Shown: positions 23,355 to 32,186 of the stretch, piece by piece | Layout: each line of letters begins with the position of its first letter | How positions within the stretch are numbered: the first letter of the stretch is position 1 | Assembly (NCBI RefSeq): GCF_006715635.1 | Contig: NZ_VFNP01000001.1 | Span: 2,666,001-2,730,000 of the forward strand | Length of the DNA: 64,000 bases | Origin: Streptomyces sp. SLBN-118 | GTDB lineage: Bacteria > Actinomycetota > Actinomycetes > Streptomycetales > Streptomycetaceae | Direction: 5' to 3' | Made by a program: the position numbers and the translations under genes | The notes under the pieces: generated by a model | Told to the model about the DNA's origin: nothing | Seen by the model: only the letters and a program-made list of their open reading frames with translations | Databases searched by the model: none

Positions 23355-24787
23355 CCCGGCCCGCCCGCGGGGTTGTCGCGCTCCGGCAGGGGCGCACGGA
23401 CCTGCGCACGGACCGGGACCCGGACCGGCGGCTCCGGCTCCGGCCCCGGCTCCCGCTCCGGCTGTGGCGAGACGTTTCCGCGCGCCGCTCCGGCGACCGG
23501 CTCGTCCGACGTCACCGAGGTCTCCCAGCCGTGCCGCGCGAGCGCCTGCGCCAGCGCCCACACCATCTGCGGGTCGAACTGCGTCCCCGCGCACCGCTTC
23601 AGCTCCTCCAGCGCCGCGGCCACCGGCCGCGCCCGGCGGTACGAACGCGTCGAGGTCATCGCGTCGAACGCGTCCGCCACCGCGACGACCCGCGCGAACT
23701 CGGGGATCTGCGGCCCCACGAGACCGTACGGATATCCGCTGCCGTCCAGCCGCTCGTGGTGATGCAGGATCGCCGCCCGCGCCTCGCCCAGAAATCCGAT
23801 CCCGCGCACCATCTCGTGCCCGTACTCCGGGTGCAGCTCGATCATCCGCCGCTCCTGCGGCGTCAGCGGACCGTCCTTGCGCAGCACCCGCGTCGGCACC
23901 CCGAGCTTCCCCACGTCGTGCAGGATCCCGGCGAACCTGAGCACCTCCAGGCGCCCCTCGTCCATGCTCAGTTCGCGCGCGATGAGCACGGACGCGCGCC
24001 CGACCCGCTCGCTGTGACCGCGGGTGTACTTGTCCTTGATGTCGACGGCCTGCACCAGCGCCCGTATCGTCGCCTGATGCGCGGCCCGCTCACGGTGGTA
24101 CTGCGCGAAGATCCAGCAGGAGATGTACATCGGCAGCAGGACGAGCAGCGCCGACAGCGGCCCGTAGGGACTGCGCCACAGCACCGCCATCATCAGCCCT
24201 GCCAGCCCGTGCACGAGGTGTGGCGCCAGTGAGCGCAGCAGCAGCCCGCGCCAGGCACCGCGTACGGGCAGCTGTTCCGCGGTGGCGAGGATGCCGCCGT
24301 CGAGGGCGGTCAGCACCAGACAGAACGCGAGTGCTCCGGCCGCGGTGGGCAGCAGCACATAGGGAAAGTCCGGTGCGCGCAGCGTCTGCCCACCACCGAG
24401 CGCCAGATACGCCTGCGCCGCGCCCCAGGTCGCGAGGGAGAGCCGGGCAGTGCGCCAGATCCGCCGTACGCCCGCGGGGCGCTGGTCCACCCGGCCCAGC
24501 AGCGCGCCGGGCACGGCGACGAGCGCGGCCGCGGGGGGCGGCAGCAGAAAGGCCGCGGCGAGCAGTACGGGGAAGAAGGACCCGGCGCCGACCGGCACCC
24601 GGTCACCGGGGCAGCGGCAGCGGGCGGGCAGCTCGCACACCGCGTACAGACCCGCGAGCAGCAGCAGCGCGCTCCAGGGCACCGAGGTGCCGGGGCGCAC
24701 GGCGGGCAGCAGCGGCAGCGCGCATGCGACGGCGCAGAGCACGGCACCGAGAATGTACGCACGTGCCGCCGCCGGTATGACAGTCAC
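23351..24787 (-). CDS. membrane HD-GYP phosphodiesterase
   Basis: A 478-residue protein with about seven hydrophobic segments (residues 10-235) and a complete HD-GYP domain (about 245-420). Key motifs are HSERVGRASVL, GILHDVGKLGVP and HHHERLDGSGYPYGL. HD-GYP proteins hydrolyse c-di-GMP to pGpG or GMP; in Streptomyces c-di-GMP controls the switch to sporulation. The last 60 residues are a disordered Pro/Glu/Arg tail. The GTG at 24787 has GAGGAGGGGG upstream. It forms a translationally coupled pair with a membrane HD protein lacking the GYP loop, so the two may form a heteromeric sensor. Confidence 0.85.
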   Translation of the reverse strand: MTVIPAAARAYILGAVLCAVACALPLLPAVRPGTSVPWSALLLLAGLYAVCELPARCRCPGDRVPVGAGSFFPVLLAAAFLLPPPAAALVAVPGALLGRVDQRPAGVRRIWRTARLSLATWGAAQAYLALGGGQTLRAPDFPYVLLPTAAGALAFCLVLTALDGGILATAEQLPVRGAWRGLLLRSLAPHLVHGLAGLMMAVLWRSPYGPLSALLVLLPMYISCWIFAQYHRERAAHQATIRALVQAVDIKDKYTRGHSERVGRASVLIARELSMDEGRLEVLRFAGILHDVGKLGVPTRVLRKDGPLTPQERRMIELHPEYGHEMVRGIGFLGEARAAILHHHERLDGSGYPYGLVGPQIPEFARVVAVADAFDAMTSTRSYRRARPVAAALEELKRCAGTQFDPQMVWALAQALARHGWETSVTSDEPVAGAARGNVSPQPEREPGPEPEPPVRVPVRAQVRAPLPERDNPAGGPG

Positions 24788-24895
24788 CGCCCAGCCCCCT
24801 CCTCAAATCGAGCGCCAGGCTAGCGAGTTGAGGGGTGAACGGCGGGCGGATGCGCTTCGTTCGCACGCACGGGTGACACGTGGGTGAACATACGA

Positions 24896-24930
24896 GCAGG
24901 GTGTGCCGCGAGAATCGCGGCACACCCTGC
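24896..24930 (-). terminator. strong hairpin after rsrA
   Basis: A perfect 16-bp stem (core CAGGGTGTGCCGCGA / TCGCGGCACACCCTG) with a GAA loop lies 28 bp after the rsrA stop and about 110 bp before the HD-GYP gene, which reads in the same direction. It separates the sigR-rsrA transcript from the HD-domain operon. No T-run follows. Confidence 0.8.
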
Positions 24931-24957
24931 ACACGTGTACGAGCTCGTGCTCGTCGG

Positions 24958-25278
24958 CTACTCCTGGGCGAGGCCCGGCAGCTCCGCGCCCGTGATCGTC
25001 ACATCCTGGTCGGGCACGGCCTGCCCCGAGCGGATGAGATCGATGCGCCCCAGGACCTTGGCCCGCAGATCGCTGGGTACGTCGTCATGTCCGCAGCACC
25101 GCTTGACCAGCTTCTTCACGGCCTTCTCGAGACCGTACTTCTCCAGGCACGGCGAGCACTCCTCGAAGTGCACCTCGAACTTCACGCAGTCGCCCTCGGG
25201 CATCTCACGGTCGAGAAACTCATAGAGATGGTCCAGGACCTCAGAGCAGTCCGTCTCGTGCGGCTCTCCGCAGCTCAT
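24958..25278 (-). CDS. rsrA: zinc-binding anti-sigma factor RsrA
   Basis: A 106-residue redox switch that holds SigR inactive. The ZAS motif His-x3-Cys-x2-Cys is HFEECSPC (residues about 37-44), and an N-terminal Cys (DCSEV, residue 11) plus CC near residue 61 complete the cysteine set. Disulphide stress oxidises these thiols, releases zinc and frees SigR. The ATG overlaps the sigR stop (ATGA), so the pair is coupled, which keeps the anti-sigma factor matched to its partner. Length and motif agree with RsrA as known from S. coelicolor. Confidence 0.95.
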   Translation of the reverse strand: MSCGEPHETDCSEVLDHLYEFLDREMPEGDCVKFEVHFEECSPCLEKYGLEKAVKKLVKRCCGHDDVPSDLRAKVLGRIDLIRSGQAVPDQDVTITGAELPGLAQE

Positions 25279-26105
25279 GAGCCCGAGCCTTTCGCTTCGT
25301 TCGACTCCCCCGCACCGGCGGGTACGAGTCCGCGCTCGCGCGCGTAATCCTCAAGCATGCCCCGCAGTTGACGACGGCCCCGGTGCAGGCGGGACATCAC
25401 CGTCCCAATGGGTGTTCCCATGATGTCCGCGATCTCCTTGTACGCAAAGCCCTCTACGTCGGCGAGATAGACCGCAATACGGAACTCCTCGGGAATGGCC
25501 TGCAGCGCCGCCTTGACGTCCGAGTCCGGCAGATGATCGAGGGCCTGCGACTCCGCGGAGCGCAGCCCGGTCGACATGTGCGACTCGGCGCGCGCGAGCT
25601 GCCAGTCCTCGATCTCCTCGGCGGCACTGCGCTGGGGCTCGCGCTGCTTCTTGCGGTACGAGTTGATAAAGGTGTTCGTGAGAATCCGGTACATCCACGC
25701 CTTGAGGTTCGTGCCCTCACGGAACTGGTGGAAGGATCCGTACGCCTTGGCATACGTCTCCTGCACGAGATCCTCGGCGTCAGCCGGATTACGCGTCATA
25801 CGCAGCGCGGCCGAGTACATTTGGTCGAGGAAGCCGAGAGCGTCCCGCTCGAAACGGGCGTTGCGCTCGGCAGCGGTCTCCTCGGGCTGCCCCGCCTGGC
25901 CGTCGTCGGTCCCTGCGTCGGTCCCAGTGACCGGACCCACCTCCTCCAACGCTGTGGCGAGACCGAATGCGGACCCGCTCGAATCGGAGGATAGACGACG
26001 ATCCACTCCGCCCGCCGCCCGAACCGGGGCGGCCTTGGCCGCAGAAAGCACCGTCCACTCCAGGTCAGCGGCGTGCGAGCGGCTCGGGCAGATGGTCGAA
26101 CCCAT
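25275..26105 (-). CDS. sigR: ECF sigma factor SigR (long form sigma-R' shown)
   Basis: A 276-residue group IV sigma factor of the SigR/SigH family controlling the thiol-oxidative stress regulon. Sigma-2 is at about residues 95-160 ([37 protein letters not shown]) and sigma-4 at about 200-250 ([34 protein letters not shown]). Two starts matter: the ATG at 26105 gives the long, unstable sigma-R' known from S. coelicolor, with a 55-residue N-terminal extension, and the GTG at 25940 ([11 protein letters not shown]) gives the 221-residue basal sigma-R. The long form can only be made from the upstream sigma-R-dependent promoter at 26175-26200. Confidence 0.95.
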   Translation of the reverse strand: MGSTICPSRSHAADLEWTVLSAAKAAPVRAAGGVDRRLSSDSSGSAFGLATALEEVGPVTGTDAGTDDGQAGQPEETAAERNARFERDALGFLDQMYSAALRMTRNPADAEDLVQETYAKAYGSFHQFREGTNLKAWMYRILTNTFINSYRKKQREPQRSAAEEIEDWQLARAESHMSTGLRSAESQALDHLPDSDVKAALQAIPEEFRIAVYLADVEGFAYKEIADIMGTPIGTVMSRLHRGRRQLRGMLEDYARERGLVPAGAGESNEAKGSGS

Positions 26106-26131
26106 GCGGCGGACTCCCTACTCCATGCTCT

Positions 26132-26160
26132 GTGACTGACGTCTCTCCGTGACTGACGTC
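26132..26160 (-). repeat. direct repeat in the sigR leader
   Basis: GTGACTGACGTC occurs at 26132-26143 and again at 26149-26160, 17 bp apart, inside the predicted 5' leader of the sigma-R' transcript. It may be an incidental duplication or a protein-binding site. Confidence 0.4.
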
Positions 26161-26174
26161 CCGATGTCCGCTAC

Positions 26175-26200
26175 AACCGCGTGTGCGTGCGCATCATTCC
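26175..26200 (-). promoter_or_regulatory. sigma-R-type promoter (sigRp2)
   Basis: On the minus strand GGAAT (26200-26196) and GTT (26177-26175) are separated by exactly 18 bases, the SigR promoter consensus GGAAT-N18-GTT. The start of transcription would fall near 26167, about 60 bases before the sigma-R' ATG. The -35 element overlaps the stop codon of the upstream hydrolase gene. This is the positive autoregulation loop known for SigR. Confidence 0.88.
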
Positions 26201-26829
26201 CGCAGCCCGCGGGCCCAGTCCCACACCGCGTCCGTGATCACCCGCAGCGTCTCGCTCTCGCTGACCCCGGCGCGCTTGGGGACAGCGAACCCGTGATCCC
26301 CGTACGGGACTTCCACGAGCTCGTAGGCCCCCTCGGGGAACTCCGGGGGCTTCCCGAAAGGATCATTGCCGCCCTGCACGACAAGGACCGGCACCCCCGC
26401 GCCGAGCAGTTCGTCGGCGCGGGACTTCTCGGGACGGCCCGGCGGATGCAACGGAAAACTCAGCGCGAGCGCCCCGGCGGCTCCTAGCTCGGCCGCGGTC
26501 CGGCAGGCGACGCGGGCCCCCGCACTGCGCCCACCGGCGACGACCGGCAGCCCGGGCTTCGCCAGTACCGGCCAGACGCCGCGCCATCCGGCGTCAAGCG
26601 TCCTGGGCGCGGGGGCGACCTTCTTCCCGGCCACCCGCCAGGGCTGCTCCACCAATGCGACCGTGACCCCCTCCGCGGTCAGTGTGTGGGCGACGGCCTG
26701 CAGATCCCGCGCCTCGATCCCACCCCCGGCCCCATGCCCGAGCCCCAGCACCAGCCGGGCACTCCGGGCGGCATGCCAGGTGACGCGGGCCTCGCCGGCG
26801 TCTGTCTCCACGATCTCGATCCGACTCAC
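26194..26829 (-). CDS. alpha/beta-hydrolase family protein
   Basis: A 211-residue serine hydrolase fold of the KANL3/TEX30-like or dienelactone-hydrolase-related group. GLGHGAGGG (about residues 28-36) supplies the oxyanion region, GGRSAGARVA (about 97-106) the nucleophile elbow, GNDPFG the acid and GDHGF the catalytic His near the C-terminus. The substrate is unknown. The GTG at 26829 gives the family length; the longer frame upstream is antisense to the SRAP gene. It immediately precedes sigR, and its stop codon lies inside the sigRp2 -35 element. Confidence 0.75.
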   Translation of the reverse strand: MSRIEIVETDAGEARVTWHAARSARLVLGLGHGAGGGIEARDLQAVAHTLTAEGVTVALVEQPWRVAGKKVAPAPRTLDAGWRGVWPVLAKPGLPVVAGGRSAGARVACRTAAELGAAGALALSFPLHPPGRPEKSRADELLGAGVPVLVVQGGNDPFGKPPEFPEGAYELVEVPYGDHGFAVPKRAGVSESETLRVITDAVWDWARGLRE

Positions 26830-26885
26830 GCTTCCATCCTGCCCCCGCGAGGCGTGCGACACGGCCGCGCCGCGACGGGGTGGTG

Positions 26886-27701
26886 TCAGAACAGCGTCCC
26901 CTCCTCCGGGGCCGCCAGTTCCTCCACCAGCTCCGGCCCGTTGTTCCGCACATTGCTGACCGCGGTCGTCACCGCGTACGCCCGCATCAGCCCCTCCGGC
27001 GGCGGCTCCAGCATCGTCCGCAGTTCGTCCAGGTCCGTCTTCGACGGGTCCAGCCATGTGTCCCAGCGGTCCGGAGTCAGCATCAGCGGCATCCGCGGGT
27101 GGATGTCCGAGAGCGAGCGCGGGCCCTCCTCCGGGGACACCCCCAGCGGTCCCTTCTCCGCCTCCGTCGTGATCACCGAGCAGGTCACCCACCACGCCCG
27201 CGGATGGTCGTCCGGCAGCGTCCGGTCCCGCCAGAACTCGTACAGCCCCGCCATCGCGAACACCGATCCGTCTGCAGGCGTCACAAAATACGGCTGCTTC
27301 CGCGGGCGCTTCTTCCTGCCCTCGACCTCGAGTTCGCGCTCCCCCGCCCCGGTCACCCACTCGTAATAGCCGTCCGCCGGCAGGATGCAGCGCCGCGAGA
27401 CGAACGGCTTGCGGAAGGACGGCTTCTCGTGAATCGTCTCGGCCCGCGCGTTGATCATCCGCGCCCCGCCCTCGGGCGACTTGGCCCACGACGGCACGAG
27501 ACCCCATTTCAGCGCCCGCATTTGGCGAACCGGACGCGGATCCGGGGCGTCTTTCACAGGACGCTCGAGAATCCCGTAGACGTCCTTGGTGGGAGCCACG
27601 TTCCAGTCGGGCGCCAGCGTCTCCTCCGGATCCCACTTCTCGACCTCGAAGAGTCCTGCGAGATCCTCGGGCCTACGACTCGCTGCATACCGTCCGCACA
27701 T
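26886..27701 (-). CDS. SOS response-associated peptidase (SRAP/HMCES family)
   Basis: A 271-residue SRAP protein. Catalytic Cys2 follows the initiator Met (MCGRYAAS), and conserved later segments are NVAPT, INARAET, RRCILPADGYYEW and HPRMPLML. YedK/HMCES proteins form a thiazolidine crosslink through Cys2 to abasic sites in single-stranded DNA. The ATG at 27701 is fixed by the need for Cys2; upstream codons would bury it. It is divergent from the M50-like gene with 49 bp between the starts. Confidence 0.92.
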   Translation of the reverse strand: MCGRYAASRRPEDLAGLFEVEKWDPEETLAPDWNVAPTKDVYGILERPVKDAPDPRPVRQMRALKWGLVPSWAKSPEGGARMINARAETIHEKPSFRKPFVSRRCILPADGYYEWVTGAGERELEVEGRKKRPRKQPYFVTPADGSVFAMAGLYEFWRDRTLPDDHPRAWWVTCSVITTEAEKGPLGVSPEEGPRSLSDIHPRMPLMLTPDRWDTWLDPSKTDLDELRTMLEPPPEGLMRAYAVTTAVSNVRNNGPELVEELAAPEEGTLF

Positions 27702-27750
27702 GAGTGCCAGACTGCCACTCCTGCCCGCCGCCCGAGGAGCCGCCCGAGAA

Positions 27751-28467
27751 ATGGCCATCACACAGTCCGCCACCGATCTCTGGGACCGCGTCATCGGTAC
27801 TCAGCCCGCCCCCGACGAATGGCTTGTCGTCATCGCCGGGGTGATCGCTCTCGGCGCCGTCGCACCCCACCCGATATGGCGGATCTCGCGCAACACCATC
27901 ACGATCGCCCACGAGGGCGGCCACGGCCTTGTCGCGCTGCTCACCGGCCGCCGGCTCGACGGCATCCGGCTGCACTCCGACACCAGCGGCCTCACGGTCA
28001 GCCGTGGCAAGCCCACGGGCATCGGCATGATCCTTACGGCGGCCGCGGGCTACACCGCGCCGCCGCTCCTCGGACTGGGCGGCGCCTGGCTGCTCGCAGC
28101 GCACCACGTCACGCTGCTTCTGTGGCTGGCCACCGCCCTGCTCATCGCGATGCTGGTGATGATCCGCAATGCGTACGGCGCCCTCACCGTGATCCTCACC
28201 GGGGCCGCCTTTCTCCTCGTGTCGTGGCTGACAGAACCCGAAGTACAGTCCGCCTTCGCCTACGCGGCCGTCTGGTTCCTGCTGCTCGGCGGCGTACGGC
28301 CGGCCTTCGAGCTCCAGTCCAAGCGCCGTCACGGCGGGGCCCCGGACTCGGACGCCGACCAGTTGTCCCGGCTGACCCATGTACCGGCTGCGATGTGGCT
28401 GTTTCTGTTCCATGCCGTGTCCCTGTGCTCTCTGATCGGCGGCGGCCGCTGGCTGCTGGGCCTGTGA
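27751..28467 (+). CDS. M50-like membrane protein with HEXXH
   Basis: A 238-residue protein with about six hydrophobic segments. AHEGGHGL (HEXXH at residues 54-58) sits at the start of the second hydrophobic block, the arrangement of the M50B-like family found widely in actinomycetes. Whether it is a true intramembrane protease is unknown; the second metal-ligand motif (NxxPxxxLDG) is not obvious. I chose the ATG at 27751, which has GAGGAG 12 bases upstream; an ATG at 27700 would lie over the SRAP start and has no ribosome site. The gene reads toward aroA. Confidence 0.75.
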   Translation: MAITQSATDLWDRVIGTQPAPDEWLVVIAGVIALGAVAPHPIWRISRNTITIAHEGGHGLVALLTGRRLDGIRLHSDTSGLTVSRGKPTGIGMILTAAAGYTAPPLLGLGGAWLLAAHHVTLLLWLATALLIAMLVMIRNAYGALTVILTGAAFLLVSWLTEPEVQSAFAYAAVWFLLLGGVRPAFELQSKRRHGGAPDSDADQLSRLTHVPAAMWLFLFHAVSLCSLIGGGRWLLGL

Positions 28468-28596
28468 ACACCCGCCGGCGTGCGGACGGACCCGGAAACC
28501 TGACCGGCCAAGCCCACTATCACTCCCCGGTTACGCCCCGATTTCGCCACTTTTGATCAAGATCCTGGTCTTCGCGGAACCACTAAAGTGATGGCC

Positions 28597-29913
28597 ATGA
28601 CCGAAAGCTCCGTGCACCCCGCCCTCTGGCCCGCCCCCTACGCGACCGGAGCCGTCGAAGCGACGGTGACCGTGCCCGGGTCCAAATCGGTCACCAACCG
28701 GGCCCTGGTGCTGGCGGCCCTGGCCGCCGAACCCGGCTGGCTGCGCCGCCCGCTGCGCTCCCGGGACAGTTTTCTGATGGCCGAGGCCTTGCGCGCGCTG
28801 GGTGTCGGCATCGAGGAAGGCGTCGGCCCCGACGGCGAGGGCGAGACATGGCGGGTGATCCCCGCCGGTCTGCACGGCCCTGCCACGGTCGACGTCGGCA
28901 ACGCCGGTACGGTGATGCGCTTCCTTCCCCCCGTCGCCGCGCTGGCCGACGGCGTGGTCCGCTTCGACGGTGACCCCCGTTCCTACGAACGCCCGCTGCA
29001 CGGCGTGATCGACGCGCTGCGCGTCCTCGGTGCCCGTATCGACGACGACGGCCGCGGCTCGCTCCCGATGACCGTGTTCGGCAGCGGCGCGCTGGACGGC
29101 GGTCCGGTGGAGATCGACGCCTCCTCGTCCTCGCAGTTCGTCAGTGCCCTTCTGCTGTCCGCACCGCGCTTCAACCAGGGCGTGGAGGTACGCCACATCG
29201 GCGGCACCCTCCCGTCCATGCCGCACATCCGGATGACCGTCGACATGCTCCGCGCGGTCGGCGCCCAGGTCGACGAGCCCGAGACCGGCGGCGAGCCCAA
29301 TGTCTGGCGGGTCTCGCCCTCCGCCCTGCTCGGCCGCGATCTGACGGTCGAGCCGGATCTGTCCAACGCCCAGCCGTTCCTCGCCGCCGCGCTGATCACC
29401 GGCGGCCGGGTCACCATCCCCGACTGGCCCGAGCGCACCACACAGCCCGGTGACGCGCTGCGCGGGATCTTCACCGAGATGGGCGGTTCCTGCGAGCTGA
29501 CCGAGTCGGGTCTGACGTTCACCGGCACGGGCCGTATCCACGGCATCGACGTCGATCTCGGCGAGGTCGGCGAACTGACCCCGGGCATCGCGGCGGTCGC
29601 GGCGCTCGCCGACTCCCCCTCCACACTGCGCGGCGTGGCACATCTGCGCCTCCACGAGACGGACCGCCTCGCGGCCCTGACCAAGGAGATCAACGAACTC
29701 GGCGGCGATGTCACCGAGACCGAGGACGGGCTGCACATCCGCCCGCGTCCGCTGCACGGCGGCGTCTTCCACACGTACGACGACCACCGCATGGCCACGG
29801 CGGGCTCCGTCATCGGCCTCGCCGTCGAGGGCGTACAGATCGAGAACGTGGCGACGACCGGCAAGACCCTGCCCGACTTCCCGCGGATGTGGGCCGGAAT
29901 GCTCGGGGCCTGA
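28597..29913 (+). CDS. aroA: 3-phosphoshikimate 1-carboxyvinyltransferase (EPSP synthase)
   Basis: A 438-residue enzyme of the shikimate pathway that joins PEP to shikimate-3-phosphate. The N-terminal [22 protein letters not shown] (with the Gly96-equivalent at NAGT), [13 protein letters not shown] and [14 protein letters not shown] are the family signatures. Three in-frame starts (GTG 28588, ATG 28591, ATG 28597) lie close together; only a weak GCGGAA precedes them, so translation may begin on a short or leaderless transcript. The gene is 6 bp from rsgA and probably cotranscribed, an order also seen in mycobacteria. Confidence 0.95.
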   Translation: MTESSVHPALWPAPYATGAVEATVTVPGSKSVTNRALVLAALAAEPGWLRRPLRSRDSFLMAEALRALGVGIEEGVGPDGEGETWRVIPAGLHGPATVDVGNAGTVMRFLPPVAALADGVVRFDGDPRSYERPLHGVIDALRVLGARIDDDGRGSLPMTVFGSGALDGGPVEIDASSSSQFVSALLLSAPRFNQGVEVRHIGGTLPSMPHIRMTVDMLRAVGAQVDEPETGGEPNVWRVSPSALLGRDLTVEPDLSNAQPFLAAALITGGRVTIPDWPERTTQPGDALRGIFTEMGGSCELTESGLTFTGTGRIHGIDVDLGEVGELTPGIAAVAALADSPSTLRGVAHLRLHETDRLAALTKEINELGGDVTETEDGLHIRPRPLHGGVFHTYDDHRMATAGSVIGLAVEGVQIENVATTGKTLPDFPRMWAGMLGA

Positions 29914-29919
29914 CGACCG

Positions 29920-30933
29920 ATGCGCCGCTACGGCAAGCACACCGACGAGGACGACATCCGGTCGCGCCCCAACCGCAAGGGCAACCGGCCCCGTTCCAAT
30001 ATCCGCCCCAAGCACGAGGACGCCGTCGAGGGCATGATCCTGACGGTCGACCGGGGTCGGCTCACCTGCCTCGTCGAGGACCGCGTGGTGATCGCCATGA
30101 AGGCCCGCGAACTGGGCCGCAAGGCCGCCGTGGTGGGCGACCGTGTCGGCATCGTCGGCGATCTGTCCGGCGAGAAGGACACCCTCGCGCGCATCGTGCG
30201 CATCGAGGAGCGCAAGTCGGTGCTGCGCAGGACCGCCGACGACGACGATCCGTACGAGCGCGTGGTGGTCGCCAACGCCGACCAGTTGGCGATCGTGACG
30301 GCGCTGGCCGATCCGGAACCGCGCCCGCGGCTGATCGACCGCTGCATCGTCGCGGCGTACGACGGCGGGCTCACCCCGCTTCTCGTACTGACCAAGTCGG
30401 ATCTGGCCTCGCCCGACGAACTGCTGGAGAAGTACGGAGCGCTGGGCGTCCCCCATATCGTCACCACGCGCGACGAGTTCGTGGACGGCGCCGCGGCCGA
30501 CCGGGTCTACGAGCACCTCCGGGGAAGGACCACGGTGTTCGTCGGGCACTCCGGCGTCGGCAAGACGACTCTGGTCAACGCCCTTGTCCCGAAGGACCGT
30601 CGACGCAGCACGGGCGTTGTCAACGCGGTCACCGGCCGCGGCCGGCACACCACCACATCGGCGCTGGCCCTTCCGCTCTCGGGCAAGGAGGGCGGCTGGG
30701 TGATCGACACCCCGGGCGTGCGCTCATTCGGTCTGCACCATGTCGATCCGTCCCGCGTGATCCTCGCGTTTCCCGATCTCGTGCCGGGTACGGAGGGCTG
30801 TCCGCGGGCATGCAGTCACGACGAGCCGGACTGCGCCCTCGACGAGTGGGTGGCCGAGGGTCACGCGGATCCCGCGCGGCTCTATTCGCTGCGGCGCCTG
30901 CTGGCCACGAGGGAACGACGCGAGGGGGACTGA
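29920..30933 (+). CDS. rsgA: ribosome small-subunit GTPase RsgA
   Basis: A 337-residue circularly permuted GTPase that checks 30S maturation. An N-terminal OB domain (about 35-100) is followed by the G domain in permuted order: TKSD (G4) near 160, GHSGVGKTT (G1) near 210 and DTPG (G3) near 266. The C-terminal zinc motif CPRACSHDEPDCAL completes the protein. The first 30 residues are a basic tail. It starts 6 bp after aroA. Confidence 0.95.
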   Translation: MRRYGKHTDEDDIRSRPNRKGNRPRSNIRPKHEDAVEGMILTVDRGRLTCLVEDRVVIAMKARELGRKAAVVGDRVGIVGDLSGEKDTLARIVRIEERKSVLRRTADDDDPYERVVVANADQLAIVTALADPEPRPRLIDRCIVAAYDGGLTPLLVLTKSDLASPDELLEKYGALGVPHIVTTRDEFVDGAAADRVYEHLRGRTTVFVGHSGVGKTTLVNALVPKDRRRSTGVVNAVTGRGRHTTTSALALPLSGKEGGWVIDTPGVRSFGLHHVDPSRVILAFPDLVPGTEGCPRACSHDEPDCALDEWVAEGHADPARLYSLRRLLATRERREGD

Positions 30934-31024
30934 CTCGCGCACGTTTGCGGTCCACTGCAGTTGGTAAGTGCATAATCGCACCAAGTCCGACGAAGCAGTC
31001 ACCGACTGATGCGGGAGGCACAGC

Positions 31025-31348
31025 ATGGCGTGGCTGCTGGTGGTGGTAGCCGGAATCCTGGAGACGGGGTTCGCGGTCTGCCTCAAGCTCTCGCACGGGT
31101 TCACCAGGCTGTGGCCGACCATCGCGTTCGCCGCCTTCGCCCTGGGCAGCTTCGGTCTGCTGACACTCGCCCTGAGGAAGCTCGACGTGGGTCCCGCGTA
31201 CGCGGTGTGGACGGGCATCGGCGCGGCGGGCACCGCGATCTACGGAATGATCTTCCTTGGCGACCTGGTGTCCACTCTCAAGATCGTCTCGATCACGCTG
31301 GTGATCGTCGGCGTCATCGGTCTCCAGCTGTCGGGTTCGACGCACTGA
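31025..31348 (+). CDS. SMR-family transporter, SugE/Gdx type
   Basis: A 107-residue protein with four transmembrane helices. The first helix carries the essential Glu (GILETGFAVCLKLSHG) and the third has AYAVWTGIGAAGTAIYGM, typical of the SugE/Gdx branch that exports guanidinium or quaternary ammonium compounds. It functions as an antiparallel dimer. GGGAGGCACAGC precedes the ATG. Its last 35 bases overlap the 3' end of the convergent TetR gene. I looked for a guanidine riboswitch upstream and saw none. Confidence 0.85.
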   Translation: MAWLLVVVAGILETGFAVCLKLSHGFTRLWPTIAFAAFALGSFGLLTLALRKLDVGPAYAVWTGIGAAGTAIYGMIFLGDLVSTLKIVSITLVIVGVIGLQLSGSTH

Positions 31349-32015
31349 CGGGCCCGGCGACCGACCCACCGGCTGAATCACCGCCCGAATTACCGCCCGA
31401 ATCACCCTCTGGTCCGCCGACAGCCGTCCGCACCAACTGTCCGACGGCTTCGCCGATGGGTGCGACCACATAGGAGAGCGCGAGCCGTGCGGCGAGCTCG
31501 CAGCGGCGTGCCACGTCCGCCGGCTCCTCCTTCGTCCGCCCGTCGGGCAGCCCTTGTTCCAGCGCCGCCACCGAGCGGTCCCGTACGGCCGCAACCAGAT
31601 CCGCCGGGGACGGCGGCCCCGCGTCGGCGCGCCGCTGGGCGGGCACCCCGGACAGCACGGCACCCCGGCGGGCCGGCCTCGGCGCGGGCATTCGCTCGCC
31701 CCAGCAGGCGGTGAGCAGGGCCCGCAGCAGCGGCTTCGCGCGCGCCTCGGCGACGGTCCACTCGGCGACGGCGACCAGCCGGTCCGCGGCCCCGGTCCGC
31801 TCGGCAAGCAGCCGCTCCACACCATGGAGATACGCATCGGCCTCCCGCCGCACCAGCGCGCGGGCGAGACCGTCCTTGCTGCCGAACTCGTTGTAGAGGG
31901 TCTGCCGCGAGACTCCGGCGGCGGAGGCGACATCGACCATCCGCACACCCGACCAGGGCAGATCGGCGAGCGCCGCGAGGGCGGCGCTCAGCAAGGACTC
32001 GCGCGCTGTAGGCAT
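31314..32015 (-). CDS. TetR-family regulator
   Basis: A 233-residue regulator whose N-terminal helix-turn-helix reads [20 protein letters not shown] (about residues 26-45). The C-terminal ligand domain is Ala/Arg-rich, and the last 30 residues are a Gly/Ser/Asp low-complexity tail ([19 protein letters not shown]) that overlaps the convergent SMR gene. The ATG at 32015 has GGGGAGGCGACG upstream; the longer frame toward 32222 lacks a ribosome site. Being tail-to-tail with the transporter, it could control it, but no shared operator was found. Confidence 0.82.
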   Translation of the reverse strand: MPTARESLLSAALAALADLPWSGVRMVDVASAAGVSRQTLYNEFGSKDGLARALVRREADAYLHGVERLLAERTGAADRLVAVAEWTVAEARAKPLLRALLTACWGERMPAPRPARRGAVLSGVPAQRRADAGPPSPADLVAAVRDRSVAALEQGLPDGRTKEEPADVARRCELAARLALSYVVAPIGEAVGQLVRTAVGGPEGDSGGNSGGDSAGGSVAGPVSASNPTAGDR

Positions 32016-32186
32016 CGTCGCCTCCCCGGCCGTGCGGCTCTGCGCCCGTGCGCCTGTCAGCCGTGCGGCACTGCGCTCAGAGTTGACGCGCGGCCATCCG
32101 CTGTCAATAGCCATGCCGGACAGGCCCGGAAGCCGGGCGGGACTGGGCCCCGGACGGCCCGCTTGAGCCCCGATAGAGTGATGACC

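Noticed and set aside
21117..23762. 881-codon plus-strand frame across the TPR and HD genes
   Set aside because: Spans three real genes in antisense and has only low-complexity Gly/Arg/Gln sequence.
30934..31024. possible guanidine riboswitch before the SugE/Gdx-type gene
   Set aside because: The leader is only about 90 bp and none of the conserved guanidine-I or -III cores can be found. GTGC/GCAC and TTGG/CCAA around CATAAT make only a weak inverted repeat.
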